Source: DATDOR01 sp035512695
Lineage (GTDB): Bacteria > Chloroflexota > Anaerolineae > Anaerolineales > JABWBV01
Reading direction: 5' to 3'
DNA length: 20,710 bases
Assembly: GCA_035512695.1 (NCBI GenBank)
Contig: DATKDL010000198.1
Coordinates: 1-20,710 of the forward strand
In this document: positions 6,794-14,593 of the stretch, piece by piece
Numbering within the stretch: the first letter of the stretch is position 1
How the letters are laid out: each line of letters opens with the position of its first letter
Position numbers and translations under genes: made by a program
Notes under the pieces: model-generated
Seen by the model: the letters and a program-made list of their open reading frames with translations, nothing else
The model's database searches: none
What the model was told of the DNA's origin: nothing

Positions 6794-8608
6794 ATGAACG
6801 CACTCAACATCGAAGAATTCGACCTGCAGGAAACCCTCGCGACCAACCGGTTCGCCGGTCTCTGGCGGTTGATGCGCGGTTACCGGACCCGGTACCTGGG
6901 TGCGACCATCGCCCTGGGGATCTCCGCCTTTTCCAAGACCGGGATGTTCCTGCTGGTCCAATATTTGATCGACGACGTGCTCGCCCCGCAGCGGCTGCAT
7001 CTTCTGCCCTGGGTGGCCGCCGGCTTTCTTGGACTGGCGCTGCTGGAAGGCGGTTTCACTTTCGCCGCGGGCCGGTTGGCCGCCGCGACCGCAGAAGGGA
7101 TCGCCTTCCGGCTGCGGAACTTTATTTACGACCACATCCAGCGGCTCTCGTTCGGGTACCACGACCGCACCCCGACCGGCGAACTGCTCCAGCGCGCCAC
7201 TTCGGATGTCGACGCGATCAACCGATTCTTCCTCCAGCAGGCTTCCGACATCGGCCGGATCCTCTTGCTGTTCATCATCAACTTCATCGCGATCGCAACG
7301 ATCAACGTCCGGCTCGCGTGGCTATCGGTGATCGCGATCCCGGTGCTCGGGGTCTTATCCTGGATCTTCTTCAACTGGATCGAAAAAGCGTACCAGGCCC
7401 TGCAGGAACAGGAAGCGCGTCTATCCACCACCCTCCAGGAGAACCTCAGCGGGGTCCGTGTCGTCAAAGCCTTTGCCCGGCAGCGTTTTGAGATCGAAAA
7501 ATTCGGGAAAGAGAACGAGGAGAAATACCGCCGCGGCATCCGGCTGCTGACGATCCACTCGCTGTACTGGCCGATCACCGACATCATCGCTGCTGCACAG
7601 ATGATCTTCAGCTTCTACACCGGCGCCATGCTGGCGATCCGGGGTGTGATCACGCCCGGCGATTACCTGGCCTTTGCCGGGATGGTGATCTGGATCATCT
7701 GGCCGATGCGCAACCTGGGACGACTGATCGTCCAGGGCAGCACCGCCCTGGTTTCCTACAATCGCATCGCCGAGATCATCCGGCAAACCCGCGAACCGAT
7801 GGAAAAGGGGTTCAACCCGACGGGGCCCGTCAAAGGCGAGGTCGTTTTTGAGAACGTCCACTTCGCATACGACAACGACGCCGTCGTACTCAACAACCTC
7901 TCGTTCGAGGCCCGGCCCGGCGAGCGGATCGCCCTGATGGGCTCGACCGGCTCCGGAAAGACCTCGGTGGTCAACCTGCTGCCCCGGTTCTATGAGTACG
8001 CCTCCGGCCGCATCCTGATCGACGGGATCGAAATCACAAAATACGCCCGAAAATACCTGCGCGCGCAGATCGGGATCGTCGAGCAGGAGCCCTTCCTGTT
8101 CTCGCGGTCGATCCGCGAAAACATCACCTACGGGGCGGGTCGCGACGTCAGCGAAGAAGAAGTCCATTCCGCAGCCCGGGCGGCCGCCATCCACGACGTT
8201 ATCGCCGCCTTCCCGGAAGGCTACGATACCCTCGTCGGGGAGCGCGGCGTCACCCTTTCGGGCGGGCAGAAACAGCGCATCGCCATCGCCCGGGCGCTGC
8301 TGCGGGACCCCTGCATCCTGATCCTGGACGACGCCACGTCATCGGTGGACACCGAGACAGAGGCCGATATCCGCGAAGCGCTCGAGACCCTGATGCGCGG
8401 CCGCACGACGTTTATCATCGCCCACCGCATCCAGACCGTGTCTCACGCCGACCGGATCATCGTGCTGGAAAAGGGCTATGTCGTCCAACAGGGCACGCAT
8501 GATGAACTGATCGCCGACTCCGACGGGATCTACCAACGGATCTTCGACGTCCAGGCCCGCATCGAGCAGGAAATCCAGCTTGAGGTCGAAGAGGCTTCGG
8601 CCGTCTGA
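6794..8608 (+). CDS. heterodimeric ABC exporter, half-transporter with degenerate catalytic residue
   Basis: A 604-residue half-transporter with an N-terminal six-helix export domain (about 25-330) and a C-terminal nucleotide-binding domain. Walker A is GSTGSGKTS at 383-391. The signature is canonical LSGGQKQRIAIARALL. Walker B ends ILILDD with Asp at 513, where the catalytic Glu normally sits, and the H-loop is in IIAHRIQT. The Asp marks this as the non-canonical partner of TM287/288- or BmrCD-type exporters, which expel drugs or lipids. The start is ATG 6794 with GAGG (6785-6788) 5 nt upstream. An in-frame TTG at 6728 would place the terminator inside the coding sequence and is unlikely. 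The partner gene follows after 9 bp. Confidence 0.92.
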   Translation: MNALNIEEFDLQETLATNRFAGLWRLMRGYRTRYLGATIALGISAFSKTGMFLLVQYLIDDVLAPQRLHLLPWVAAGFLGLALLEGGFTFAAGRLAAATAEGIAFRLRNFIYDHIQRLSFGYHDRTPTGELLQRATSDVDAINRFFLQQASDIGRILLLFIINFIAIATINVRLAWLSVIAIPVLGVLSWIFFNWIEKAYQALQEQEARLSTTLQENLSGVRVVKAFARQRFEIEKFGKENEEKYRRGIRLLTIHSLYWPITDIIAAAQMIFSFYTGAMLAIRGVITPGDYLAFAGMVIWIIWPMRNLGRLIVQGSTALVSYNRIAEIIRQTREPMEKGFNPTGPVKGEVVFENVHFAYDNDAVVLNNLSFEARPGERIALMGSTGSGKTSVVNLLPRFYEYASGRILIDGIEITKYARKYLRAQIGIVEQEPFLFSRSIRENITYGAGRDVSEEEVHSAARAAAIHDVIAAFPEGYDTLVGERGVTLSGGQKQRIAIARALLRDPCILILDDATSSVDTETEADIREALETLMRGRTTFIIAHRIQTVSHADRIIVLEKGYVVQQGTHDELIADSDGIYQRIFDVQARIEQEIQLEVEEASAV

Positions 8609-8617
8609 GGAAACACC

Positions 8618-10438
8618 ATGTCTGACGCACACTACTTCGAAGAAGAAGAATTCGACACCCGCTTCAACGGGCGGACGATCCTGAGGATCTTCGCCCAGGC
8701 TCGGCCGCACTGGCCGCTGATGGCGGCCTTCGTCATCGGGATTGCAGGAGTTGCCGTCCTCGATGCGATCTTCACCTACATCAGCAAACAGATCATCGAC
8801 GACGGCATCGTCGCCCGGGACCCGGAGGCCCTCGTCCAGCTGATCATCCTGTATGCCGCCCTCTCACTGGTCTCGGCCGGGGGGGTGTTCCTATTCATCA
8901 TCACCGCAGGGAGCCTGGGTGAAAAGATCCAGCGGGACCTGCGGGAAAAGATGTTCGCCCGGCTCCAGGACCTGTCGCTCTCCTATTACAACCGCACCCC
9001 ATTGGGTTGGATCATGTCGCGGGTCACCTCCGATTCGCAGCGGATCGCCGAGCTGGTCTCCTGGGGTTTGCTCGACACCTCCTGGGGGCTGTTCGGGATC
9101 GGCTCGTCGGTCGTCTTCATGTTCATCATCAACTGGAAGCTGGCGCTGATCGTCCTGACCATCATCCCGGTCCTCATCGTCGTCGCCTCCGTCTTCCAGA
9201 AATACATCCTGGACGAATATCGCCAGGTCCGCAAGCTGAACTCGAAGATCACCGGGGCGTACAACGAGAACATCACCGGCGTGCGGGTCAGCAAGGCGCA
9301 GGTGCGCGAGGAGAAGAACCTGGCTGAATTCAGCGAGCTGACGATCCCGATGTATCACGCCGGCTACCGGGCGGCCTGGCTTTCAGCCTTGTTCCTGCCT
9401 GTCGTCCAGGTCCTGAGCGCGGTCGCGATCGCGGCGATCGCGTGGTTCGGCGGTGCACAGACCGCCGTCGCCGGGATCACGATCGGTGGGATCCAGGCTT
9501 TCATCTCGTATGTCATCTTCATGCTCTGGCCGGTCCAGGAAATGGCCCGCGTCTTTGCCGACCTGCAGCGCTCGGTCGCTTCGGCCGAGCGGGTCTTCTC
9601 GCTGATCGACTCGGTCCCCGAGATCGTAGACCGGCCGGGCGCATATGCCCCGGAGACTCTGCGGGCGGAGATCGAATTCGACCATGTGACCTTTTTCTAT
9701 GAGGACGGAAAGCCCGTCCTGACCGACCTGTGTTTGAAGGTCCAACCCGGTGAGACCATCGCCCTGGTCGGCCCGACCGGGGCCGGAAAATCGACGATCG
9801 TCAACCTGGTCGGCCGCTACTTCGAACCGAAAGCAGGCGCGCTCCGGATCGGCGGGGTCGATTATCTCGACTTCACCCTGTCCGGGATCCAATCGCGGCT
9901 CGGCGTCGTCCTGCAGACCCCCCACCTGTTCAGCGGGACGATCCGGGAGAACATACGCTACGGCCGGCTGACCGCTTCGGACGAGGCCGTCGAGGAAGCC
10001 GCCCGGATCGCCGGCGCGGACGGGTTCATCGCCGAGCTGGCGCACGGCTACGACGAGGAAGTCGGCGAGGGAGGCGTCCTGCTCTCCGTCGGGCAGAAAC
10101 AGCTGATCTCGCTCGCCCGGGCCGTCCTGGCCGATCCGGACATCTTTATCATGGATGAGGCCACCAGCTCGATCGACACCCTGACCGAAGCCCGCATCCA
10201 GATGGGGATGGATCGCATTCTCAAGGGGCGGACGAGTTTCGTCATCGCCCACCGCCTGTCGACGATCAAACGCGCCGACCGGATCCTCGTCATCGAGGAC
10301 GGGGGGATCACCGAGATGGGCAGCCACGCCGAACTGATGCGCCGGCGGGGGCATTACTACCGGCTCTACACGCAGCAGTTCCGCCGCGAGCGGGAGGTGG
10401 CCTACGATCCGTACGATCAGGAGGTCATGCAAAATTGA
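8618..10438 (+). CDS. heterodimeric ABC exporter, half-transporter with catalytic glutamate
   Basis: A 606-residue partner of the preceding gene. The six-helix export domain spans about 30-330 and the nucleotide-binding domain about 345-585. Walker A is GPTGAGKST at 385-393. Walker B ends IFIMDE with catalytic Glu514. The signature is altered to LSVGQKQLISLARAVL instead of LSGGQ. In heterodimeric exporters the changed signature of one subunit faces the Asp-containing Walker B of the other, making one degenerate and one active ATP site; this pair fits that pattern exactly. The ribosome-binding site GAGGAA precedes ATG 8618. The last codons and the stop lie inside the left arm of the downstream terminator. 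Confidence 0.92.
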   Translation: MSDAHYFEEEEFDTRFNGRTILRIFAQARPHWPLMAAFVIGIAGVAVLDAIFTYISKQIIDDGIVARDPEALVQLIILYAALSLVSAGGVFLFIITAGSLGEKIQRDLREKMFARLQDLSLSYYNRTPLGWIMSRVTSDSQRIAELVSWGLLDTSWGLFGIGSSVVFMFIINWKLALIVLTIIPVLIVVASVFQKYILDEYRQVRKLNSKITGAYNENITGVRVSKAQVREEKNLAEFSELTIPMYHAGYRAAWLSALFLPVVQVLSAVAIAAIAWFGGAQTAVAGITIGGIQAFISYVIFMLWPVQEMARVFADLQRSVASAERVFSLIDSVPEIVDRPGAYAPETLRAEIEFDHVTFFYEDGKPVLTDLCLKVQPGETIALVGPTGAGKSTIVNLVGRYFEPKAGALRIGGVDYLDFTLSGIQSRLGVVLQTPHLFSGTIRENIRYGRLTASDEAVEEAARIAGADGFIAELAHGYDEEVGEGGVLLSVGQKQLISLARAVLADPDIFIMDEATSSIDTLTEARIQMGMDRILKGRTSFVIAHRLSTIKRADRILVIEDGGITEMGSHAELMRRRGHYYRLYTQQFRREREVAYDPYDQEVMQN

Positions 10439-10480
10439 AGACCGGGCGGGGCTGCGCACCGCCCGGTCTTCAATTTTGCA
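10428..10480 (+). terminator. terminator hairpin overlapping the end of the ABC gene, 22-bp stem
   Basis: Arms 10428-10449 and 10459-10480 are perfectly complementary around a 9-nt loop. The stop codon of the ABC gene (10436-10438) is within the left arm. With a 2-nt bulge the pairing continues outward: AGGAGGT (10419-10425) with ACCTCCT (10481-10487). The right arm contains AATTTTGC as its U-rich side. Confidence 0.75.
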
Positions 10481-10492
10481 ACCTCCTACATG

Positions 10493-10501
10493 TGTTAAAA
10501 T
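10493..10501 (+). promoter_or_regulatory. extended -10 element (TGTTAAAAT) for the cinA-like gene
   Basis: TG-T-TAAAAT ends 14 nt before ATG 10516. The expected start near 10508 leaves a 5' UTR of under 10 nt without a Shine-Dalgarno, which is nearly leaderless. It follows directly on the terminator of the ABC operon. Confidence 0.5.
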
Positions 10502-10515
10502 CCCATCAAAGCCCC

Positions 10516-11658
10516 ATGCCTACCGCCGAAATCATCACCATTGGAACCGAGATCCTGCTCGGAGAGATCACCGACACGAACGCCCGGCACATCGCCGTCA
10601 AGCTGCGCGAGCACGGGGTCGACATCTACCGGACGACCAGCATCGGCGACAACATCGAGCGGATCGCGGCCGCAATCCGCAGCGCGCTGGAATTCGCCGA
10701 CATCGTCATCACCACCGGCGGTCTCGGCCCGACCGTCGACGACCCGACCCGCGCAGCGGTTGCGCGCGCCTTCGGCGTCGAGACGGAATTCCGTGAAGAA
10801 CTGTGGCAGGAAGTCATCGACCGCTTTGCGCGTTTTGACCGGGTGCCATCCGAAAACAACCGGCGGCAGGCGTACCTGCCGATCGGGGCGCAAGGGATCT
10901 CAAACCCGGTGGGGACGGCGCCGGCTTTTCTGTATGCGAGCGGGGACAAGATCGTCTTTTCGCTGCCGGGCGTCCCGCGCGAGATGGAGCATTTGCTGGA
11001 GCACGACATCATCCCCGAGCTGGGCAGACGCTACCAACTCGATTCGGTCCTCATCGTCCGATTGCTCCACACCACCGGGGCGGGAGAATCGCAGATCGAT
11101 GAGATCATCGGCGATCTCGAGCTGCTCTACAATCCGACCGTCGGGCTGGCTGCACATTCCGGCCAGGTCGACGTCCGGATCACGGCCAAAGCCGTATCGG
11201 AAGAAGCCGCCCGAGCTTTGATTGCGCCGGTGGAAGCCCAGGTCCGGGAGCGGCTGGGCGCCTGGGTCTACGGCGCGGATGATGATACGCTGGCGGCCGC
11301 AGCCGGGAAACGCCTTGCGGAAAGGAATTGGACCTATTCCTTGTTCGAGGCCGGGCTCAAGGGCCAGCTGCTGGGCGAAGCCCCTGCCGAGAACGGTCTG
11401 TTCAAAGGAGGCCGGTTGGTCCCCGCCCCCCCGGACGACCCGGGCGATCTGCAGCTTTTGACACAGGAAGCGCGCGCCGCTTTTGGAACCGATCTCTGCC
11501 TGGGGATCAGCGTTTACCCGGGTGAGAAAACGCTGATCTACCTGGCCCTGGCCTCTCCGGACGGGATAAAATTCCTGAGAGTCCCGTACGGCGGTCCGCC
11601 AAAGCTCGCCATCCAGCGCGCAGTCAACCTCGGATTCGAAACCCTCCGAAAAATTTGA
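10516..11658 (+). CDS. cinA: CinA-like protein with degenerate C-terminal deamidase domain
   Basis: A 380-residue protein. Residues 1-170 are a clear MoaB/MogA-type (COG1058) domain: AEIITIGTEILLGEITDTN, then TTGGLGPTVDDPTR, and SLPGVPREME at about 155. In CinA this domain binds or hydrolyses nucleotides (ADP-ribose pyrophosphatase activity is reported for some members). Residues 265-380 align in position with the PncC-type NMN deamidase domain, but the usual AESCTGG motif reads FEAGLKG (E278-G283). The catalytic Ser is therefore missing, and the following Tyr/Lys region and the GIAGPGGG-like loop are also lost. The N-terminal domain is probably functional and the C-terminal domain structural only. 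ATG 10516 is chosen because the family start PTAEIITIG follows it. An earlier in-frame TTG at 10435 lies in the terminator. Confidence 0.85.
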   Translation: MPTAEIITIGTEILLGEITDTNARHIAVKLREHGVDIYRTTSIGDNIERIAAAIRSALEFADIVITTGGLGPTVDDPTRAAVARAFGVETEFREELWQEVIDRFARFDRVPSENNRRQAYLPIGAQGISNPVGTAPAFLYASGDKIVFSLPGVPREMEHLLEHDIIPELGRRYQLDSVLIVRLLHTTGAGESQIDEIIGDLELLYNPTVGLAAHSGQVDVRITAKAVSEEAARALIAPVEAQVRERLGAWVYGADDDTLAAAAGKRLAERNWTYSLFEAGLKGQLLGEAPAENGLFKGGRLVPAPPDDPGDLQLLTQEARAAFGTDLCLGISVYPGEKTLIYLALASPDGIKFLRVPYGGPPKLAIQRAVNLGFETLRKI

Positions 11659-11713
11659 CGGTCAAGACCCGGGCGGGGCGAAACCCCAATCCGCGCCCTG
11701 GCTGTCAAATTTT
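11650..11713 (+). terminator. imperfect terminator hairpin at the cinA end
   Basis: AAAATTTGAC (11650-11659) pairs with GTCAAATTTT (11704-11713). Five further pairs, two of them wobble, extend inward. A GC-rich inner stem follows (GGGCG with CGCCC, then GGGG-CGAAA-CCCC). The cinA stop codon (11656-11658) is in the left arm. The right arm ends in four Ts and lies 12 bp before the next start codon. Confidence 0.65.
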
Positions 11714-11725
11714 CAGACTTCACCG

Positions 11726-13729
11726 ATGAAGCAAATGAAAAACGAAACCGACATTATTCTGACCAACGCCGTCGTCCTGACGATGGATCTGGAATTGCGC
11801 ATGTTCGAACCGGGCGCGGTCGCGATCCGGGGGGAGCAGATCGTCGCCGTAGGGCCGCAGCGCGAGATCGAGGCGGAATTTTCCGCCGCCGAGGTCGTGG
11901 ACTGCGAAGGCCGGGTCCTGATGCCCGGGTTGGTCAACGCCCACACCCACGTCCCGATGACGCTGCTGCGCGGCCTGGCCGACGATCTGCGCCTCGACGT
12001 CTGGCTGCTCGGCTATATGATGCCGGTCGAGCGCGAATTCGTCGACCGGGATTTCGTCCGCCTGGGGACCCGCCTGGCCTGCGCCGAGCTGATCCGTTCC
12101 GGCGTCACGACCTTTAATGATATGTATTATTTCGAAGAAGAGGTCGCCCGGGCGGCGGCGGACAGCGGGATGCGGGCGGTCTGCGGTCAGACGATCCTGA
12201 AATTTCCATCACCGGATTCGAACTCCTTCGAGGATTCGCTGGCGCGGGCGGAAGCCTTTATCATGGAATGGAAAGGGCACTCCCTGATCGTTCCGTCGGT
12301 CGCCCCGCACGCCCCGTACACTTGCACGGAGGAGATCCTGCGGGCCTGCGCCGATCTGGCTGTCGAACACGATGTGCCGCTCCATATCCACCTCTCTGAG
12401 ACCGAGCTGGAAGTCGAAAACAATCGTAAGGCGCACGGGATCCCGGTCATCCCGTACGTCAAGGATTTCGGCCTGTTCGACGCAAAGGTGATCGCCGCAC
12501 ACTGCGTCCATATCGATGAAGGGGAGATCCGATCGCTCTTGCGTGCCGGGGCCGGGGTTGCCCACAATCCTTCCTCTAACTTGAAACTGTCTTCCGGGAT
12601 CGCCCCGGTCACCCGCATGCGGCAGCTGGGTGTGAACGTCGGGATCGGAACCGACGGCCCATCGTCGAACAACGACATGGATATGTTCGAGGAGATCCGG
12701 CTGGCGAGCTTCCTGGCCAAGGGCGCCACCAAGGATCCGACCGTTATCCCGGCCGCCGAAGCGCTGGCGATGGCGACCCGGATCGGCGCAAGTGCATTGC
12801 ACCTCGGAAAGGTGACCGGCTCTCTGGAGCCCGGGAAAAGGGCCGACCTGATCCTGGTCGATCTATCCCCGATCCACAACGCCCCACACTTCCGCCGGGA
12901 CCCGATGGCCACCTATGCCCAGATCGTCTTCGCCTCCAAATCAAGCGATGTGACCGACGTGATGGTCAACGGCCGCTGGCTGATGCGAGGTCACCGGCTC
13001 CTGACCCTGGACGAAGACGAGTTGATGGCGGAAGCCCAGGATTACGCGAAAAAGATCGACACCTTCCTGATCCGGCGCGAACAGTCCGTCCTGGCCAAGC
13101 TGATCGCCATTGGCGGGGCCAGCGAGCAGGAAAGTTTCGAAGTCCAGACCAAGGTCAGACTCGCCGTCCCGGACGACGTCCTGATGGCGCTGCAGAAGCC
13201 GGAGATCGAGATACTCTACAAACGCCATTACCATGAATTCGACACCTATTTCCGCTTTGACGACCCGGAGCAGGGCTATGTCCGCTACCGGGAGGATGAG
13301 TTTATCAACGATGACGGCGTGAGCGAAAACGTCCGCAACCGGCTGACCCTGATCGGCCCGGCGCGAGAGCGCGAGTATCCCGGCTCCGTCCTGCTCTCCC
13401 GCAGCCGGTTCCTGGCTCCGGCCACGAACAGCCTGCGGTTCTATCGAGAATATTTCAAGCCCGACCGGGAAATCTTCATCGAGAAGGACCGCAGGCGCTG
13501 GCACGTCCGGTTCCGGGATACCCCTTTCTACATCAATCTCGACCGGGTGATCCGGCCCGATCTCGGTTTCTTCCTGGAAGTCAAGGCGCGCACCTGGAGC
13601 CGGTCCGACGCCGAGACCAAGGCTGAGCGGGTCCACGAGCTGATCCGCTTCCTGGGCGGCGTGCCGGAAGAGGCCGTCGCCGAAGACTACGTACGGACCG
13701 TCGAAAACCTGACCGTACAGACCGGATGA
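11726..13729 (+). CDS. amidohydrolase (MTA/SAH-deaminase-like) fused to a CYTH domain
   Basis: A 667-residue cytoplasmic two-domain protein. Residues 1-430 form a metal-dependent amidohydrolase of the TrzN/MtaD/SsnA type. The metal motif H73-T-H75 is followed by H220-I-H222-L-S-E225, A-H259-CVH and G-T-D310-GPSSNND, with the subfamily words NPSSNLKLSSGIAPV. This predicts deamination of an adenosine-like substrate (5'-methylthioadenosine or S-adenosylhomocysteine) or a related heterocycle. A helical linker (about 430-465) joins a domain at about 468-660 with CYTH traits: EVQTK (472-476, cf. the ExExK motif), YVRYRED, RNRLTLIGP, then INLDRVIRPDLGFFLEVKAR. CYTH enzymes act on triphosphorylated substrates through a beta tunnel; examples are class IV adenylate cyclases and thiamine or inorganic triphosphatases. 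The combination is unusual. The start could also be ATG 11735. The stop overlaps the next ATG by 4 bp. Confidence 0.85.
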   Translation: MKQMKNETDIILTNAVVLTMDLELRMFEPGAVAIRGEQIVAVGPQREIEAEFSAAEVVDCEGRVLMPGLVNAHTHVPMTLLRGLADDLRLDVWLLGYMMPVEREFVDRDFVRLGTRLACAELIRSGVTTFNDMYYFEEEVARAAADSGMRAVCGQTILKFPSPDSNSFEDSLARAEAFIMEWKGHSLIVPSVAPHAPYTCTEEILRACADLAVEHDVPLHIHLSETELEVENNRKAHGIPVIPYVKDFGLFDAKVIAAHCVHIDEGEIRSLLRAGAGVAHNPSSNLKLSSGIAPVTRMRQLGVNVGIGTDGPSSNNDMDMFEEIRLASFLAKGATKDPTVIPAAEALAMATRIGASALHLGKVTGSLEPGKRADLILVDLSPIHNAPHFRRDPMATYAQIVFASKSSDVTDVMVNGRWLMRGHRLLTLDEDELMAEAQDYAKKIDTFLIRREQSVLAKLIAIGGASEQESFEVQTKVRLAVPDDVLMALQKPEIEILYKRHYHEFDTYFRFDDPEQGYVRYREDEFINDDGVSENVRNRLTLIGPAREREYPGSVLLSRSRFLAPATNSLRFYREYFKPDREIFIEKDRRRWHVRFRDTPFYINLDRVIRPDLGFFLEVKARTWSRSDAETKAERVHELIRFLGGVPEEAVAEDYVRTVENLTVQTG

Positions 13730-14514
13730 CGGATATCGCGGCGTTCATCGACCGGCTCAGCCGGGAGACCGGCCGGCTGCTGAAGGGTTATTTCCGCGCA
13801 GAAGCGGGCACCGAGGCCCGGGAATCCCGGTACAAGCCGGACCGCACCCTGCTGACCCAGGCGGACCTGGCCTCCAACGCCTTTATCTCCGGGCAGATCC
13901 GGGAGCAATTCCCGGATGACGACATCCTGAGCGAGGAAGCGGTCACCGCCTTCCCCCTCGACGGCCGCCCGACCTGGATCGTCGACCCGCTGGACGGGAC
14001 CACCAATTTCGAACAGGGGCTGCACCACTGGGGCGTTTCGATCGCCCGGGTGGTGGACGGCCGGCCGCAGGCGGCCGCGCTGGCTTTCCCGCTGCTGGAT
14101 GAGTGCTTCACCGCATTCGCCGGGGGAGGCGCCCGGTTGAATGGGCGCCAACTGCAGGTGCCGCCGGCCGGATCGCACCTGGTGTCCTTCTTTCTATGCG
14201 ACAGCCGGGTAAATCGAGGATACACCGCCGAAATCCCCTACAAGCCGCGCATCCTGGGTTCTGCAGCCTATAATTTTTGCGCAGTGGCAAAAGGCAGCGC
14301 CGTGATCGGGTTCGAATCGATCCCCAGGATCTGGGATATCGCCGCGAGCTGGTTGGTCCTGAAGGAAGCCGGCGGCGCCGTGGCGGCGTTGAACGGTCCG
14401 GTCTTCCCATTGGAGCCCGGTAAGGATTACGGGCGCTTCCCGATCCCCTTGATCGGTGCTGCCGACGAGGGATTGCTCGCGGAGGCGATCGGAAAAATTG
14501 TTCTCAAAAAATAA
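13726..14514 (+). CDS. inositol monophosphatase family phosphatase
   Basis: A 262-residue Mg-dependent phosphatase of the IMPase/FBPase superfamily, predicted to hydrolyse a small phosphorylated metabolite such as inositol phosphate, fructose bisphosphate, 3'-phosphoadenosine phosphate or a histidinol-phosphate-like compound. Metal ligands are visible: D47 in LLTQADLASN, E70 in DDILSEEAV, D87 and D90 in WIVDPLDGTTNF, and D204 in IWDIAASWLVLKEAGG. The length is normal for the family. The start ATG overlaps the stop of the amidohydrolase-CYTH gene (ATGA), so the two are very likely co-translated and functionally linked. The stop codon lies in the left arm of a perfect palindrome. Substrate cannot be decided from sequence alone. 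Confidence 0.9.
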   Translation: MTDIAAFIDRLSRETGRLLKGYFRAEAGTEARESRYKPDRTLLTQADLASNAFISGQIREQFPDDDILSEEAVTAFPLDGRPTWIVDPLDGTTNFEQGLHHWGVSIARVVDGRPQAAALAFPLLDECFTAFAGGGARLNGRQLQVPPAGSHLVSFFLCDSRVNRGYTAEIPYKPRILGSAAYNFCAVAKGSAVIGFESIPRIWDIAASWLVLKEAGGAVAALNGPVFPLEPGKDYGRFPIPLIGAADEGLLAEAIGKIVLKK

Positions 14515-14566
14515 ACGGACCGCTGCGGGCGGCTGCAGCCGCCCGCAGCGGTCCGTTTATTTTTTG
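14505..14566. terminator. 62-bp perfect palindrome terminator
   Basis: Positions 14505-14535 and 14536-14566 are exact reverse complements with no spacer (centre CTGCAG). The ends are A6 and T6 and the core is GGACCGCTGCGGGCGGC. In RNA this gives a very long GC stem followed by a U-rich side. The A tract on the left makes it potentially active in both directions. The TAA of the phosphatase gene (14512-14514) is within the left arm. Confidence 0.9.
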
Positions 14567-14593
14567 GGTTATTGGGATACAAAGGAGAAAACG

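Noticed and set aside
8606..8620. The UGA stop of the first ABC gene is in frame with the second ABC gene (9 bp gap), and the genome has tRNA-Sec, so a Sec read-through fusion seemed possible.
   Set aside because: The second gene has its own ribosome-binding site (GAGGAA) and ATG. Both proteins are full-length half-transporters, and no SECIS-like hairpin follows the UGA. An in-frame match occurs by chance one time in three.
10435..10515. An in-frame TTG start would extend CinA by 27 residues.
   Set aside because: It lies in the terminator of the ABC operon and upstream of the predicted transcription start. The family N terminus begins right after ATG 10516.
11656..12117. An open frame continues past the UGA of cinA, suggesting a Sec-containing extension.
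   Set aside because: The extension overlaps the amidohydrolase gene in another frame, has no motif, and passes through the terminator hairpin.
14456..14593. An in-frame GTG start would extend the aldo/keto reductase by 46 residues.
   Set aside because: The extension overlaps the phosphatase gene and reads through the perfect palindrome. A strong Shine-Dalgarno precedes ATG 14594.
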